Assembly: GCA_947625205.1 (NCBI GenBank)
Contig: CANQNN010000012.1
Coordinates: forward strand, 1-64,000
Length of the DNA stretch: 64,000 nucleotides
Source of the DNA: an uncultured Lachnospiraceae bacterium
GTDB lineage: Bacteria > Bacillota > Clostridia > Lachnospirales > Lachnospiraceae
Reading direction: 5' to 3'
Below the pieces are notes generated by a model. The model saw nothing but the letters and a program-made list of their open reading frames with translations. It had not been told where the DNA came from and ran no database searches. The position numbers and the translations under genes were made by a program. Shown here piece after piece: positions 1 to 8,814 of this stretch (the stretch's first letter is position 1; every line of letters starts with the position of its first letter).

Positions 1-414
1 GGAGCGGCAGATGGAGCGTTCATCATGCACAAGAAGAAGCGCACTGACAATGAGGCGGTTATGGATATAGTGGGACGTGACCAGCCGGATCAGGAGCTGA
101 CCATAGAGTTTGACCGGGAGCGCTGTGTATGGAAATTCAAAAAAGCGGAAACGGAACTGTGGAAACAACCGTCCGACCCAATATTGGAAGCGGTGGCTGG
201 ATTGCTTACTCCGGAAACGCCAGAGTGGAGCGGTACTTCTTCTGAACTGCTTGCGATATTACCAGAGCTTGGATTGAAACCGAATACGTTATCAAGAAAA
301 TTAAATTGTTGTAAAGGACGGCTGCAAGAGGAATACGGCATTAGATATGACCCGCAGCAGAGAACAAGTGATAAAAGAATCTTTTTGTTAGAATTACTTC
401 CAGAGGTTAAGTGA
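1..414 (+). CDS. C-terminal part of plasmid/IME AAA ATPase (RepA/DnaB-like), 5' end outside window
   Basis: Frame is open from base 1 (GAADGAFIMHKKKRTDNEAVMDIVGRDQPDQEL...); resembles the C-terminus of AAA-family ATPases found upstream of mob genes in Firmicutes mobilizable elements. Confidence 0.6.
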   Translation, partial: GAADGAFIMHKKKRTDNEAVMDIVGRDQPDQELTIEFDRERCVWKFKKAETELWKQPSDPILEAVAGLLTPETPEWSGTSSELLAILPELGLKPNTLSRKLNCCKGRLQEEYGIRYDPQQRTSDKRIFLLELLPEVK

Positions 415-491
415 CGATTATGACGGTAATGACGATATTTTCATATATAGGCCGGTAACAAAAATACCGTCATAATCGTCATTACCGTCAT
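412..491. repeat. Inverted/iterated TGACGGTAATGACGAT-type repeats
   Basis: gacgattatgacggtaatgacgat (413-436) faces taccgtcataatcgtcattaccgtca (465-490); 16-nt perfect inverted matches between the halves. Confidence 0.75.
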
Positions 492-507
492 TTTGAAAGG
501 AGATTCC

Positions 508-741
508 ATGAAAAATGTAATGATTTCTTATGAGATGTTTGTATTTTTGCTCCGCTATCATCTGCTTGAAGATGATAATTGTCTGAATGAAATCCGGCAG
601 GGGCTGGAACAAAAATTGGATTCGCTGGTGTACCATGAATTATATGCGAAATATAAGACTGCGCCCACACAGGAAGAACGGGAAAAAGCCAGACAGGAGT
701 ATCTGGAAAAACGTGGAGTGCCGGACAGCTTCCGCTGGTAG
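508..741 (+). CDS. Small conserved mobile-element protein, unknown function
   Basis: ATG at 508 after GAAAGGAG; 77 aa (MKNVMISYEMFVFLLRYH...); position between AAA ATPase and relaxase is typical of this element class. Confidence 0.6.
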   Translation: MKNVMISYEMFVFLLRYHLLEDDNCLNEIRQGLEQKLDSLVYHELYAKYKTAPTQEEREKARQEYLEKRGVPDSFRW

Positions 742-815
742 TTTTCTCTTGATGACAACCGACAGGAGCGTGTCACGCTCCTGTGAATAGCAGACAACGA
801 GAAAGGTGTGATTCG

Positions 816-1055
816 ATGATTATTCAGCCGGAATGGGGAACACGGAATGTGAACGAATTTTTTTACGAAAGCGAAGCCCGGGGGATTGCCGCATTCAATG
901 AAATCTTTGGAGAGGTAGAATTGACTGCGGCAGAAATGCGGACGCTGGTATGGTTGTGCGGGTGGGAGGAATGTACGGTGGAAAACGTACTCTCGGCTAT
1001 CCGAAAAGCTATGGCGGCGGAAGCAAGGCGGCGAGAACAGCCGCCCCGTCCGTAG
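816..1055 (+). CDS. Small conserved mobile-element protein, unknown function
   Basis: MIIQPEWGTRNVNEFFYESEARGIAAFNEIFGEVELTAAEMRTLVWLCGWEE; ATG at 816 after GAGAAAGG. Confidence 0.55.
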   Translation: MIIQPEWGTRNVNEFFYESEARGIAAFNEIFGEVELTAAEMRTLVWLCGWEECTVENVLSAIRKAMAAEARRREQPPRP

Positions 1056-1240
1056 GACGGTATGCTGTCCAAAGGACAGCTTGCCCCCGGCAGGGCGCAA
1101 AGGCAGCTTTTGATGGACGGAACGGCTGTCAAAAGTGCTTTTGCGTTACTTTTGGAAAAAGTAACAAAACTTGCGCCGTATCCGGCGCTGATTACCCAAG
1201 TAGGGAGAAAGGATATTTTTTGGAGAGGACAATCAGCTTT

Positions 1241-2449
1241 ATGACAGGAAAAGGCTCTGTCAACCATAACAGCAGAAAATTCCATGCAAAGAACACTGAC
1301 CCTGAGCGGAGCTATCTGAATGTGGAATACTGCAATGAAAATGTTAAGGAAGTGTATCACGAATTGTTTGATGAAGCGCTCGCCCGTTACAATGAGAAGC
1401 AGACCAGAAGTGACCGCCGGATTGATGATTATTATGAGAAAATTCGTTCCGGCAAGCAGGAAAAACCATTCCATGAGATTATCCTGCAAATTGGGGATAA
1501 GGACAACATGGGAGCGAAAACGGAGAACGGGCAGCTTGCGGCAAAGGTGCTGGACAAATATATGCAGGATTTCCAGCGGCGGAATCCTACGTTGAGAGTA
1601 TTCAGCGCCTATCTTCACATGGACGAGGCAACGCCCCACCTGCACATAGATTTTGTGCCGTATACGACAGGAAGCAAGCGGGGGCTTGACACAAGGGTAT
1701 CATTAAAACAGGCGCTCTCTGCTCTCGGATTCAAAGGCGGCACAAGGCGGGAAACGGAGCTGAATCAGTGGGCGGCTTATGAGAAAGAACAGCTTGCCGC
1801 TGTCATGCTGGAGCATGGGATTGAATGGGAGAAGAAAGGTACGCATGAAAAGCACTTGTCCGTCCTGGATTTTGAGAAAAAGGAGCGGGCAAAGGAAGTC
1901 GCAGAACTGGAAGCGAAGAAAGAGGAATTGCAGGAAGATTTGCAGGAATCCCGGCAGGAAACAGAGAAAGCGCAGAAACAGGCGGATAAATACCAGAAGC
2001 GCATGAATGAACTTGCTCCTATGGTAAAGAACATGGAGAAACTGGCGGCAGATTTTTCCACAGACCCAGAGCAGATGCTTCCAGAAGTGGCGGTTATGGA
2101 ATCGGCGAAGTCGTATCGGGAGAAGAAAGCAAAGCCGCTGGTAAAGAAAATCGTACAAGTCATGCGCTCTGTTTATTCGGCGTATCTGGATATTTCAAAT
2201 AAATTTACAAAGCTGCAAGCGGCGTATAGCAGGGAACGGAGCGGAAACGAGCGGCTGACGAACAGGCTGGAAGAAATCTTAGAGGAAAACCGGGAGCTGC
2301 GGATGGTGGCTGCAGATTTTGGGCGTATAAGGGCTGTGATCGGCTCTGAACAGGTAAACGCTGTGATTGACCGGGCGAAGCAACAGGAACAGATAGAAGC
2401 CGAGCAGAAACGGGCTGCAAGGAGAAAACACAATCGGGAAGCCCGCTGA
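1241..2449 (+). CDS. MobV/Pre-family relaxase (plasmid recombination/mobilization protein)
   Basis: Relaxase motif HMDEATPHLHIDFVPY and N-terminal NHNSRKFHAKNTDPER; C-terminal coiled coil; start taken at ATG 1241, not the longer ORF start at 950. Confidence 0.85.
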   Translation: MTGKGSVNHNSRKFHAKNTDPERSYLNVEYCNENVKEVYHELFDEALARYNEKQTRSDRRIDDYYEKIRSGKQEKPFHEIILQIGDKDNMGAKTENGQLAAKVLDKYMQDFQRRNPTLRVFSAYLHMDEATPHLHIDFVPYTTGSKRGLDTRVSLKQALSALGFKGGTRRETELNQWAAYEKEQLAAVMLEHGIEWEKKGTHEKHLSVLDFEKKERAKEVAELEAKKEELQEDLQESRQETEKAQKQADKYQKRMNELAPMVKNMEKLAADFSTDPEQMLPEVAVMESAKSYREKKAKPLVKKIVQVMRSVYSAYLDISNKFTKLQAAYSRERSGNERLTNRLEEILEENRELRMVAADFGRIRAVIGSEQVNAVIDRAKQQEQIEAEQKRAARRKHNREAR

Positions 2450-2455
2450 CAGGCG

Positions 2456-2550
2456 GAGGGCTGCTTAAAGCCCTCTTAGCTGCCATGAGGCGAATCCTCG
2501 CCAGCCAGTCAAGAGCGGCGTAGCCGTTCAGTTTACTCTTGACTGGCTGG
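2456..2550. repeat. Two hairpins after the relaxase gene
   Basis: GAGGGC-tgcttaaa-GCCCTC (2456-2475) and CCAGCCAGTCAAGAG...CTCTTGACTGGCTGG (15-bp stem, 2501-2550). Confidence 0.7.
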
Positions 2551-2690
2551 TGGGGTTTGCTATCAGAATTTAAAGATTTTAGTGAAAATTAAGAATGAAT
2601 GAGAGATGTTCGGATAGATTTTTTATGGAAAATACAGTATAGTATAGGAGTGGCTATTTGAAAGAAAAGAACGTTTGTTCTGAAAAGTTA

Positions 2691-2719
2691 TTGAAAATAG
2701 AGCAGATATAGAGTATAAT
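2691..2719 (+). promoter_or_regulatory. Sigma70-type promoter for methyltransferase operon
   Basis: TTGAAA (2691-2696), 17-nt spacer, TATAAT (2714-2719). Confidence 0.65.
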
Positions 2720-2752
2720 TGGTACACATAGATGGATATGGGGTGAGATAAA

Positions 2753-4240
2753 ATGCTGGAAAAGATTATTGAACTCACGAATTTATATATAGATAGTATG
2801 CCAAAGAAAGAGAGAAAAAAATATGGGCAGTTTTTTACAAGTATGGAAACTGCAAAGTTTATGGCAAATTTGTATGACGCTCCGATTAATAAACAGAGTG
2901 TAACGGTTTTGGATGCCGGGGCGGGTTCTGGCATATTGTCATGTGCTTTTGTCGAATGGGCAGAGCAGTTTGACATAGTAAAAGAAATAGAATTGACTTG
3001 TTACGAGAATGACGATAATGTTTTGGGGCTTTTAAAGGATAATTTGGAGTATTGCAAAACTCATTCAAGTAAAATAATTAGGTATAATATCCAGACAGAG
3101 AATTATATTACAAGTCAATATTTGGATTTTAATTATATGATAGGTGGGAATCCTAATCCGATGAAGTATGATTATGTAATTGGGAATCCGCCTTATATGA
3201 AAATACCGAAAGATGCGCCAGAAGCGACAGCTATGCCGGAAGTTTGTTATGGTGCACCTAATATGTATTTTATTTTTGCGGCTATGGGACTTTTTAATTT
3301 GAAAGATGATGGGGAAATGGTTTATATTATTCCTCGCTCATGGACATCAGGAGCATATTTCAAACGGTTTAGACAGTATTTTCTGACAGAAGGGAAATTG
3401 GAACATATTCACTTATTTGTAAGTCGGAATAAAGTTTTTGACAAAGAAGATGTATTGCAGGAGACCATTATTATAAAAGTTCGGAAAACCCATGTAAATC
3501 CGGCACAGGTGAAAATTACGTCATCTAAGTCAAACAAAGATTTTGATGAATTAACTTTCTTGACCGTACCATATGATCTTGTTGTTTCTGGCGAGGATTA
3601 CTATGTATATTTGGTAACAGATGATGAGGAAGTTAAGGTATTAAAACGGCTACATAAGTTTAATCAGACATTGCCTGAAATTGGTGTAAAAATGAAAACG
3701 GGATTAACTGTAGATTTCAGAAACCGCGATATTCTTCGTGATGAGGAAGAGGAAGGGGCAATCCCGTTATTTTATTCACAGCACATAAAACAAGGTAAGG
3801 TGCAGTTTCCTATTCAGAAGGAGCATGAATATGTGGTGACAGACCAGCGTGGGCTTATGCAAGATAATAAGAATTATTTGTTTGTAAAAAGATTTACGGC
3901 AAAGGAAGAACCACGAAGATTACAATGTGGAATTTATTTGGCGAAGAATTATCCACAGTATACGAAAATTAGTACGCAGAATAAAATCAATTTTATTGAC
4001 GGAATTTTGGGCGAGATGTCGGAGTGCTTAGTATATGGTTTGTATGTGCTTTTTAACTCTACATTATATGATGAGTATTATCGGATTTTAAATGGCTCAA
4101 CACAGGTAAACTCTACAGAAGTAAATTCGATGCCTGTTCCAGATATGGAGAGTATACAGGAAATGGGGAGGAAGTTAATGAAATCAAAAGATTTGTCGGA
4201 AAGAAACTGTAATTTGATTTTGGAGGGATACTGTGGGTAA
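2753..4240 (+). CDS. N6-adenine DNA methyltransferase, BsuBI/PstI-type
   Basis: SAM motif VLDAGAGSGILSCAF and catalytic NPPY (YVIGNPPYMKI); overlaps a BsuBI/PstI-type endonuclease N-terminal domain. Confidence 0.85.
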   Translation: MLEKIIELTNLYIDSMPKKERKKYGQFFTSMETAKFMANLYDAPINKQSVTVLDAGAGSGILSCAFVEWAEQFDIVKEIELTCYENDDNVLGLLKDNLEYCKTHSSKIIRYNIQTENYITSQYLDFNYMIGGNPNPMKYDYVIGNPPYMKIPKDAPEATAMPEVCYGAPNMYFIFAAMGLFNLKDDGEMVYIIPRSWTSGAYFKRFRQYFLTEGKLEHIHLFVSRNKVFDKEDVLQETIIIKVRKTHVNPAQVKITSSKSNKDFDELTFLTVPYDLVVSGEDYYVYLVTDDEEVKVLKRLHKFNQTLPEIGVKMKTGLTVDFRNRDILRDEEEEGAIPLFYSQHIKQGKVQFPIQKEHEYVVTDQRGLMQDNKNYLFVKRFTAKEEPRRLQCGIYLAKNYPQYTKISTQNKINFIDGILGEMSECLVYGLYVLFNSTLYDEYYRILNGSTQVNSTEVNSMPVPDMESIQEMGRKLMKSKDLSERNCNLILEGYCG

Positions 4241-4787
4241 AGTTGAAGAAGCACGAGAATTTTTAAAGATGGTGGGTATGCCAAAAGCACAGCAGGCGGA
4301 TATATGTTGTTATGTACTGCTGGCAATGGCAGATATGAAACCGCATATGTCGTGGAAAGAAGCCAGTAACGGGTGGATTCGTATTCATGACATCATTCAG
4401 TTTTCTAATACCTTTTATGGAACTACTTATGCAGAGAACAGCCGGGAAACATTTCGTAAGCAGGCGTTACATAGATTCCGTACTGCTGCATTGGTAGAGG
4501 ATAATGGAAAGGCAACGAACAGCCCGAACTATAGATACCGTCTTACGGAAGAAACACTGAAAATGTTGAAAACATTACAGTCTATAGAATGGCAGAAATC
4601 GTTGAATCGTTTCCTTATGTACCATGATAAGTTGATAGATATTTATGCTTCTAAAAAGAAAATGACAATGATGCCAGTGAGGATCAATGGGGCGGATTTT
4701 AAATTTTCAGCAGGGAAGCATAATGAACTGCAGAAAGCAATTCATGAAAACATTTGTTATGGATATATTATAACTATTATCAAATAA
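4233..4787 (+). pseudogene. BsuBI/PstI-family restriction endonuclease, truncated after N-terminal domain
   Basis: Overlaps the MTase by 8 nt. The protein ends just after the linker-like FSAGKHNELQKAIHEN; the C-terminal catalytic domain is absent before the next gene. Confidence 0.65.
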
Positions 4788-4829
4788 GGGGATATAGCTT
4801 GTTGCCAACATTTTAGAAATTATGAAATT

Positions 4830-6179
4830 TTGGAGGATAAAATGCTAGTTGATTTATTAAATTCAGACGTGGAAAAGACTTTGAATATTAAATTGAAATC
4901 AGTGGAAGTGAAACGAGACTATTCGCTAAATAATATATTAAATATTTGCTTTTCAGATTATAATATTTCTGTTATTTATGGAGAAAATGGATGCGGAAAA
5001 ACAACAATTTTGAGACTGCTTAATGCTTTTTTGTCTCAAAATGATAGTGTGTTCAGCCAAGAAAAAGTATTGTGTATGTCAATGACATATTTGATTAACG
5101 GTGTGGAGCAGAAGGTTATTGTCGAGAAAAAAGAACGAATAGAAAAAATAAAGGATGAAGATGATAATATAATGGAACAGATTTCAACATACTATGATTG
5201 GAGTCAATATCGCAAATCAGCATTAGTTGGAATGTCAAGTATTTTGTTTGGTGTTAATAGAGGAATTACGAATATTTCACATATATCAGAAGAAGAGATT
5301 TATGACAGTATACTCAGGACTAGGTATAGGGAGAAGTTTGATAGCAGTAATGATTTAATGGTGTTTTGCCATATGTTAAGTCGAAATTTAGATATGAATC
5401 AAAGGAGAAGAAGAGGAAGAAAGATTAAAAGCAGCTTAGATTTGTCGTCTCCGGTTTTAGATATAGATTCTGTTTCAATGGATGTTATTGAAGAATTATT
5501 AGTTGAGCGATATAGGAGAGCTAAAATGATATCTAATGATAAAGTTCAAAAAGCATTATTTGATACGTTGGCAGATGCTTGCGACTCGTTAGACGATATA
5601 GATATTACAGAAGTGGACTATCATAAATTGTTATTAGAAAACAAAGACAGATTGATTTTGGCATTAACATCAGGCTCGACCAATACTCTTAGTGAACGAA
5701 TTGTTGAAATATTAAAGGCTGTCGATGCACAGGGAACCGTTTTGGAGAATGGAGAAAGTCCATTATTAAAAAAACTTATTGTTAATATGTCAAATGAATT
5801 AAACAAGGAGTCAGAATATATACAAGCAGTAAATAGGCTAGAAGAGATTTTTAATGAATATATTGGTCCGGAAAAGTATCTACAAATTACAGAAGAAGGA
5901 GTGGTTGTGCGATTTCATTCTTCTGAAGAAACTCACAAAATTGAAGCTTTGTCAAGTGGTGAAAGACATCTTTTGGTTCTATTAACGATTTTTGTAATAG
6001 AAGGTAATAGAAGGCATTTATTTATGGTTGATGAGCCCGAAATTTCACTTAATATACTTTGGCAACGTAAATTATTACCTTTATTAAGTGAATTGGCTCC
6101 GAATGCAGAAATTATAGTAGCATCACATAGCCCATCAGTTGCAAAGGCGAATTCTAATTATTTGGTTGAACTGAGGTAA
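4830..6179 (+). CDS. AAA/ABC-type ATPase of a PARIS-like defence pair (AriA-like)
   Basis: Walker A GENGCGKTT, signature LSSGERHL, Walker B HLFMVDEPEISL, H-loop ASHSP; followed by a TOPRIM/DUF4435-type protein. Start uncertain: ORF opens at 4830, next ATG at 4842. Confidence 0.75.
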   Translation: MEDKMLVDLLNSDVEKTLNIKLKSVEVKRDYSLNNILNICFSDYNISVIYGENGCGKTTILRLLNAFLSQNDSVFSQEKVLCMSMTYLINGVEQKVIVEKKERIEKIKDEDDNIMEQISTYYDWSQYRKSALVGMSSILFGVNRGITNISHISEEEIYDSILRTRYREKFDSSNDLMVFCHMLSRNLDMNQRRRRGRKIKSSLDLSSPVLDIDSVSMDVIEELLVERYRRAKMISNDKVQKALFDTLADACDSLDDIDITEVDYHKLLLENKDRLILALTSGSTNTLSERIVEILKAVDAQGTVLENGESPLLKKLIVNMSNELNKESEYIQAVNRLEEIFNEYIGPEKYLQITEEGVVVRFHSSEETHKIEALSSGERHLLVLLTIFVIEGNRRHLFMVDEPEISLNILWQRKLLPLLSELAPNAEIIVASHSPSVAKANSNYLVELR

Positions 6180-6183
6180 GGAT

Positions 6184-6714
6184 ATGAAAAACGATTTAGA
6201 GGAAACAGTGATTGCAGCGTTTATGTGTAAGCAACCTGTTATTTTGGTAGAGGGACAAGATGATATAAAGTTTTATGATAATATTGCAACATTAAAGGGA
6301 ATATCGGTTGGAGTGCAAGCTATCGAAACAATAGAAGGTTATTCAGAAGGGTGTGAGCAAGTATGTAATGCAATGGAGGAAGTTGCTCATTTAATTCAAA
6401 ATGACAATAGACTAAAGAAATATGTTATGGGTATAATAGATAGGGATGTAAGACAATATTTAGATAATCTTCCTGTAAAAGATAATTTATTAGTGCTTAA
6501 GTATTATTCCTATGAGACACATTTAATAACGGACATAACAATTAAAAGACTATTAGAACAATTAACAAAAGCGCCAGGATCATTAATAACTCAGGAAGTG
6601 ATAGACTGGCTTAAGCAAGAATTTGAAAGTCAATCAAATGAGTTATACTATTTTTCGCTTGAAGCACTGAGGAAGATGTGCGATGATACTTATCAATCAG
6701 ATATAGCAGAATAA
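6184..6714 (+). CDS. TOPRIM/DUF4435-type effector of PARIS-like pair (AriB-like, short)
   Basis: TOPRIM signatures VEGQDDIKFYD and GIIDRDV (E...DxD); begins 4 nt after the ATPase stop. Confidence 0.7.
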   Translation: MKNDLEETVIAAFMCKQPVILVEGQDDIKFYDNIATLKGISVGVQAIETIEGYSEGCEQVCNAMEEVAHLIQNDNRLKKYVMGIIDRDVRQYLDNLPVKDNLLVLKYYSYETHLITDITIKRLLEQLTKAPGSLITQEVIDWLKQEFESQSNELYYFSLEALRKMCDDTYQSDIAE

Positions 6715-7306
6715 AATTATATACATGATTACTTAAATACTCTATGCGATTAGAATTAAAATAATATATTTCCTCAAAAATGTTTGGTAGGTTAGGATAC
6801 TCAAAGGTATTTATAACTTTACCATAATGCGGATCTGTATAGTTGTTCGATTCATTTTCTTTATATAAAACTTCAAGTACAATATGTGAATTGGGTGGAT
6901 TGGTTGAGTTTACTGGGTGGGCAGGTATAACACTGTATTTTTCGGAGAAAGAATCTTTTGTTTTGTTCAAAAATTTTTCGTAATCTCTTGGAGAAACAAT
7001 ATTAGTATGTATCCTTAACCAATCTATTAAATTGAGAACAATTAAAGTCCATTCTTTGTTAAAATAATTTGATGAAAAAAGGTCTTTTAAAATTTCTTTT
7101 AACAAATTATTTGTTGTATCAAATTCATCTAAAAAAATGAAAGCAGGAAATGATATATTTTCCAGTTTGCTACCAATTTCTTGTATATTCAAATTTAGCA
7201 ATTTGGGTGTATCGGCTAAACCTGCTGATAAAGAAACTGTTTCAAATAGTAAATTACTTAATTTTTTACTTATATCTAAAAAGCATTTATCTATTTTTCC
7301 TTTCAT
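6611..7306 (-). CDS. Unknown protein inside defence island
   Basis: Long AT-rich ORF antisense to the island; ATG at 7306, frame open further upstream; 3' end overlaps the end of the TOPRIM gene by ~104 nt; no family recognised. Confidence 0.5.
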   Translation of the reverse strand: MKGKIDKCFLDISKKLSNLLFETVSLSAGLADTPKLLNLNIQEIGSKLENISFPAFIFLDEFDTTNNLLKEILKDLFSSNYFNKEWTLIVLNLIDWLRIHTNIVSPRDYEKFLNKTKDSFSEKYSVIPAHPVNSTNPPNSHIVLEVLYKENESNNYTDPHYGKVINTFEYPNLPNIFEEIYYFNSNRIEYLSNHVYNFILLYLIDKYHRTSSSVLQAKNSITHLIDFQILA

Positions 7307-7339
7307 GTAGTCTACCAAAGGATTAGCCAATTTGGCGAG

Positions 7340-8803
7340 GTGGTGGGAAAAGAGGGCGAAGATTTATCCAGACATGATAAATGGCTCTGCATGATGTATC
7401 CTAGGCTTAGGCTGTTACAAAAGTTGCTTTCAGATGACGGTGCAATTTTTATTAGCATTGATGACAACGAATTATATAATTTAAAATCTATATGTGATGA
7501 TATATTTGGACATAATTGTTTTGTTGCTAATATCTCGTGGCAACGAACTTACTCAACACGAAATGATTCTAAAGGTATTGTTAATGAAGTTGAGCATATT
7601 CTTGTATATAGTAAAATCCAGGAATGGCAACCCAATAAGCTGCCACGTACTGAAAAAATGAATTCTATCTATAAAACGCCGGATAAGGATACAATTCCTT
7701 GGACAAGCAGTTCATTAACAGCACCAGGAGCAAATACTCATTTTGGCATGGTGTATGCAATCCAAAATCCTTTTTCTGGCGAGTATATGTATCCTACTAG
7801 CGGACGACATTGGGCATTTGACCAAAATCAAATGCTTGAAAATATGAAAGTATGGGCAAACTATAAACTTGTTGATTTGCATGATGAACAAAAAAGAGCT
7901 GAAATTTGTGGAGTTGATATAGAAAAAATAAGAAAAGGCGTACTGGCAATTGTGCTAGACGAATCACTTAAAACTGCCCAAAAACATGCGGTGGAAGTTA
8001 TCAGTCAGGATGTATGGCCATATTTTTATTTTACAAATAATGGGAAAGGCGGTTTAAGGAGAAAAACGTATATAAAGGCAGATTCAGGGCGAGTACCTAC
8101 AAATTTGTGGCAATATGAAGAAGTTGGGCATACAGATGAAGCCACTAAAATTTTAAAAACAATTTTTGAAGGTAAAGCAACTTTTGATACACCGAAACCC
8201 TGTCGTCTTATTGAAAAAGTGTTACGGATTGCGACTGATGAAAATAGCGTTATTCTTGATTCCTTTGCCGGTTCAGGAACCACTGCCCATACTGTTCTTA
8301 ATATGAACAAAGCGGATGGCGGTAACCGCAAGTTTATCTTGATTGAAATGATGAATTATGCGGAAAGTATTACGGCAGAACGTGTACGCAGGGTAATTGA
8401 CGGATATGGTAAAGAAAGTAAGAAAGTAGAAGGCACAGGGGGAGATTTCAGTTTTTATGAATTAGGAGAGAGGCTTCTCCTTGAAAACGGTGATCTGAAT
8501 CCCAATGCAGATGTGGAGAAAATTCGTGACTATATCTGGTATATGGAAACGAAAACCAGATATGAGGAAAATAGTGCTTCGGAAGATAATGCCTATTATT
8601 TATCTACATATAATGATGTTGCTTACTACTTTTATTATGAAAAAGAAATGCTAACTACATTGGATAGAGATTTTTTGACAACGATTAAAACAAAAGCTGA
8701 TGAATATGTGATTTATGCGGATATGTGTGCATTGTCCGATGAATTGTTAAAAAAATACAACATTACTTTTAAGAAAATTCCCAGAGATATAGCCAAATTG
8801 TAG
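7340..8803 (+). pseudogene. Type III R-M methyltransferase (Mod), N-terminally truncated
   Basis: Homology starts mid-protein (FGEVVGKEGEDLSRHDKWLCMMYPRL); contains FAGSGT motif but no DPPY catalytic motif in the ORF or just upstream. Confidence 0.75.
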
Positions 8804-8814
8804 GAGATAAACAG

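Noticed and set aside
950-1240. N-terminal extension of the relaxase ORF
   Set aside because: Sequence before the ATG at 1241 is non-homologous and overlaps another small gene; conserved relaxase begins at MTGKGSVNHNSRKFHAK
863-1645. 260-aa minus ORF overlapping relaxase N-terminus
   Set aside because: Antisense to the relaxase; no recognisable domain
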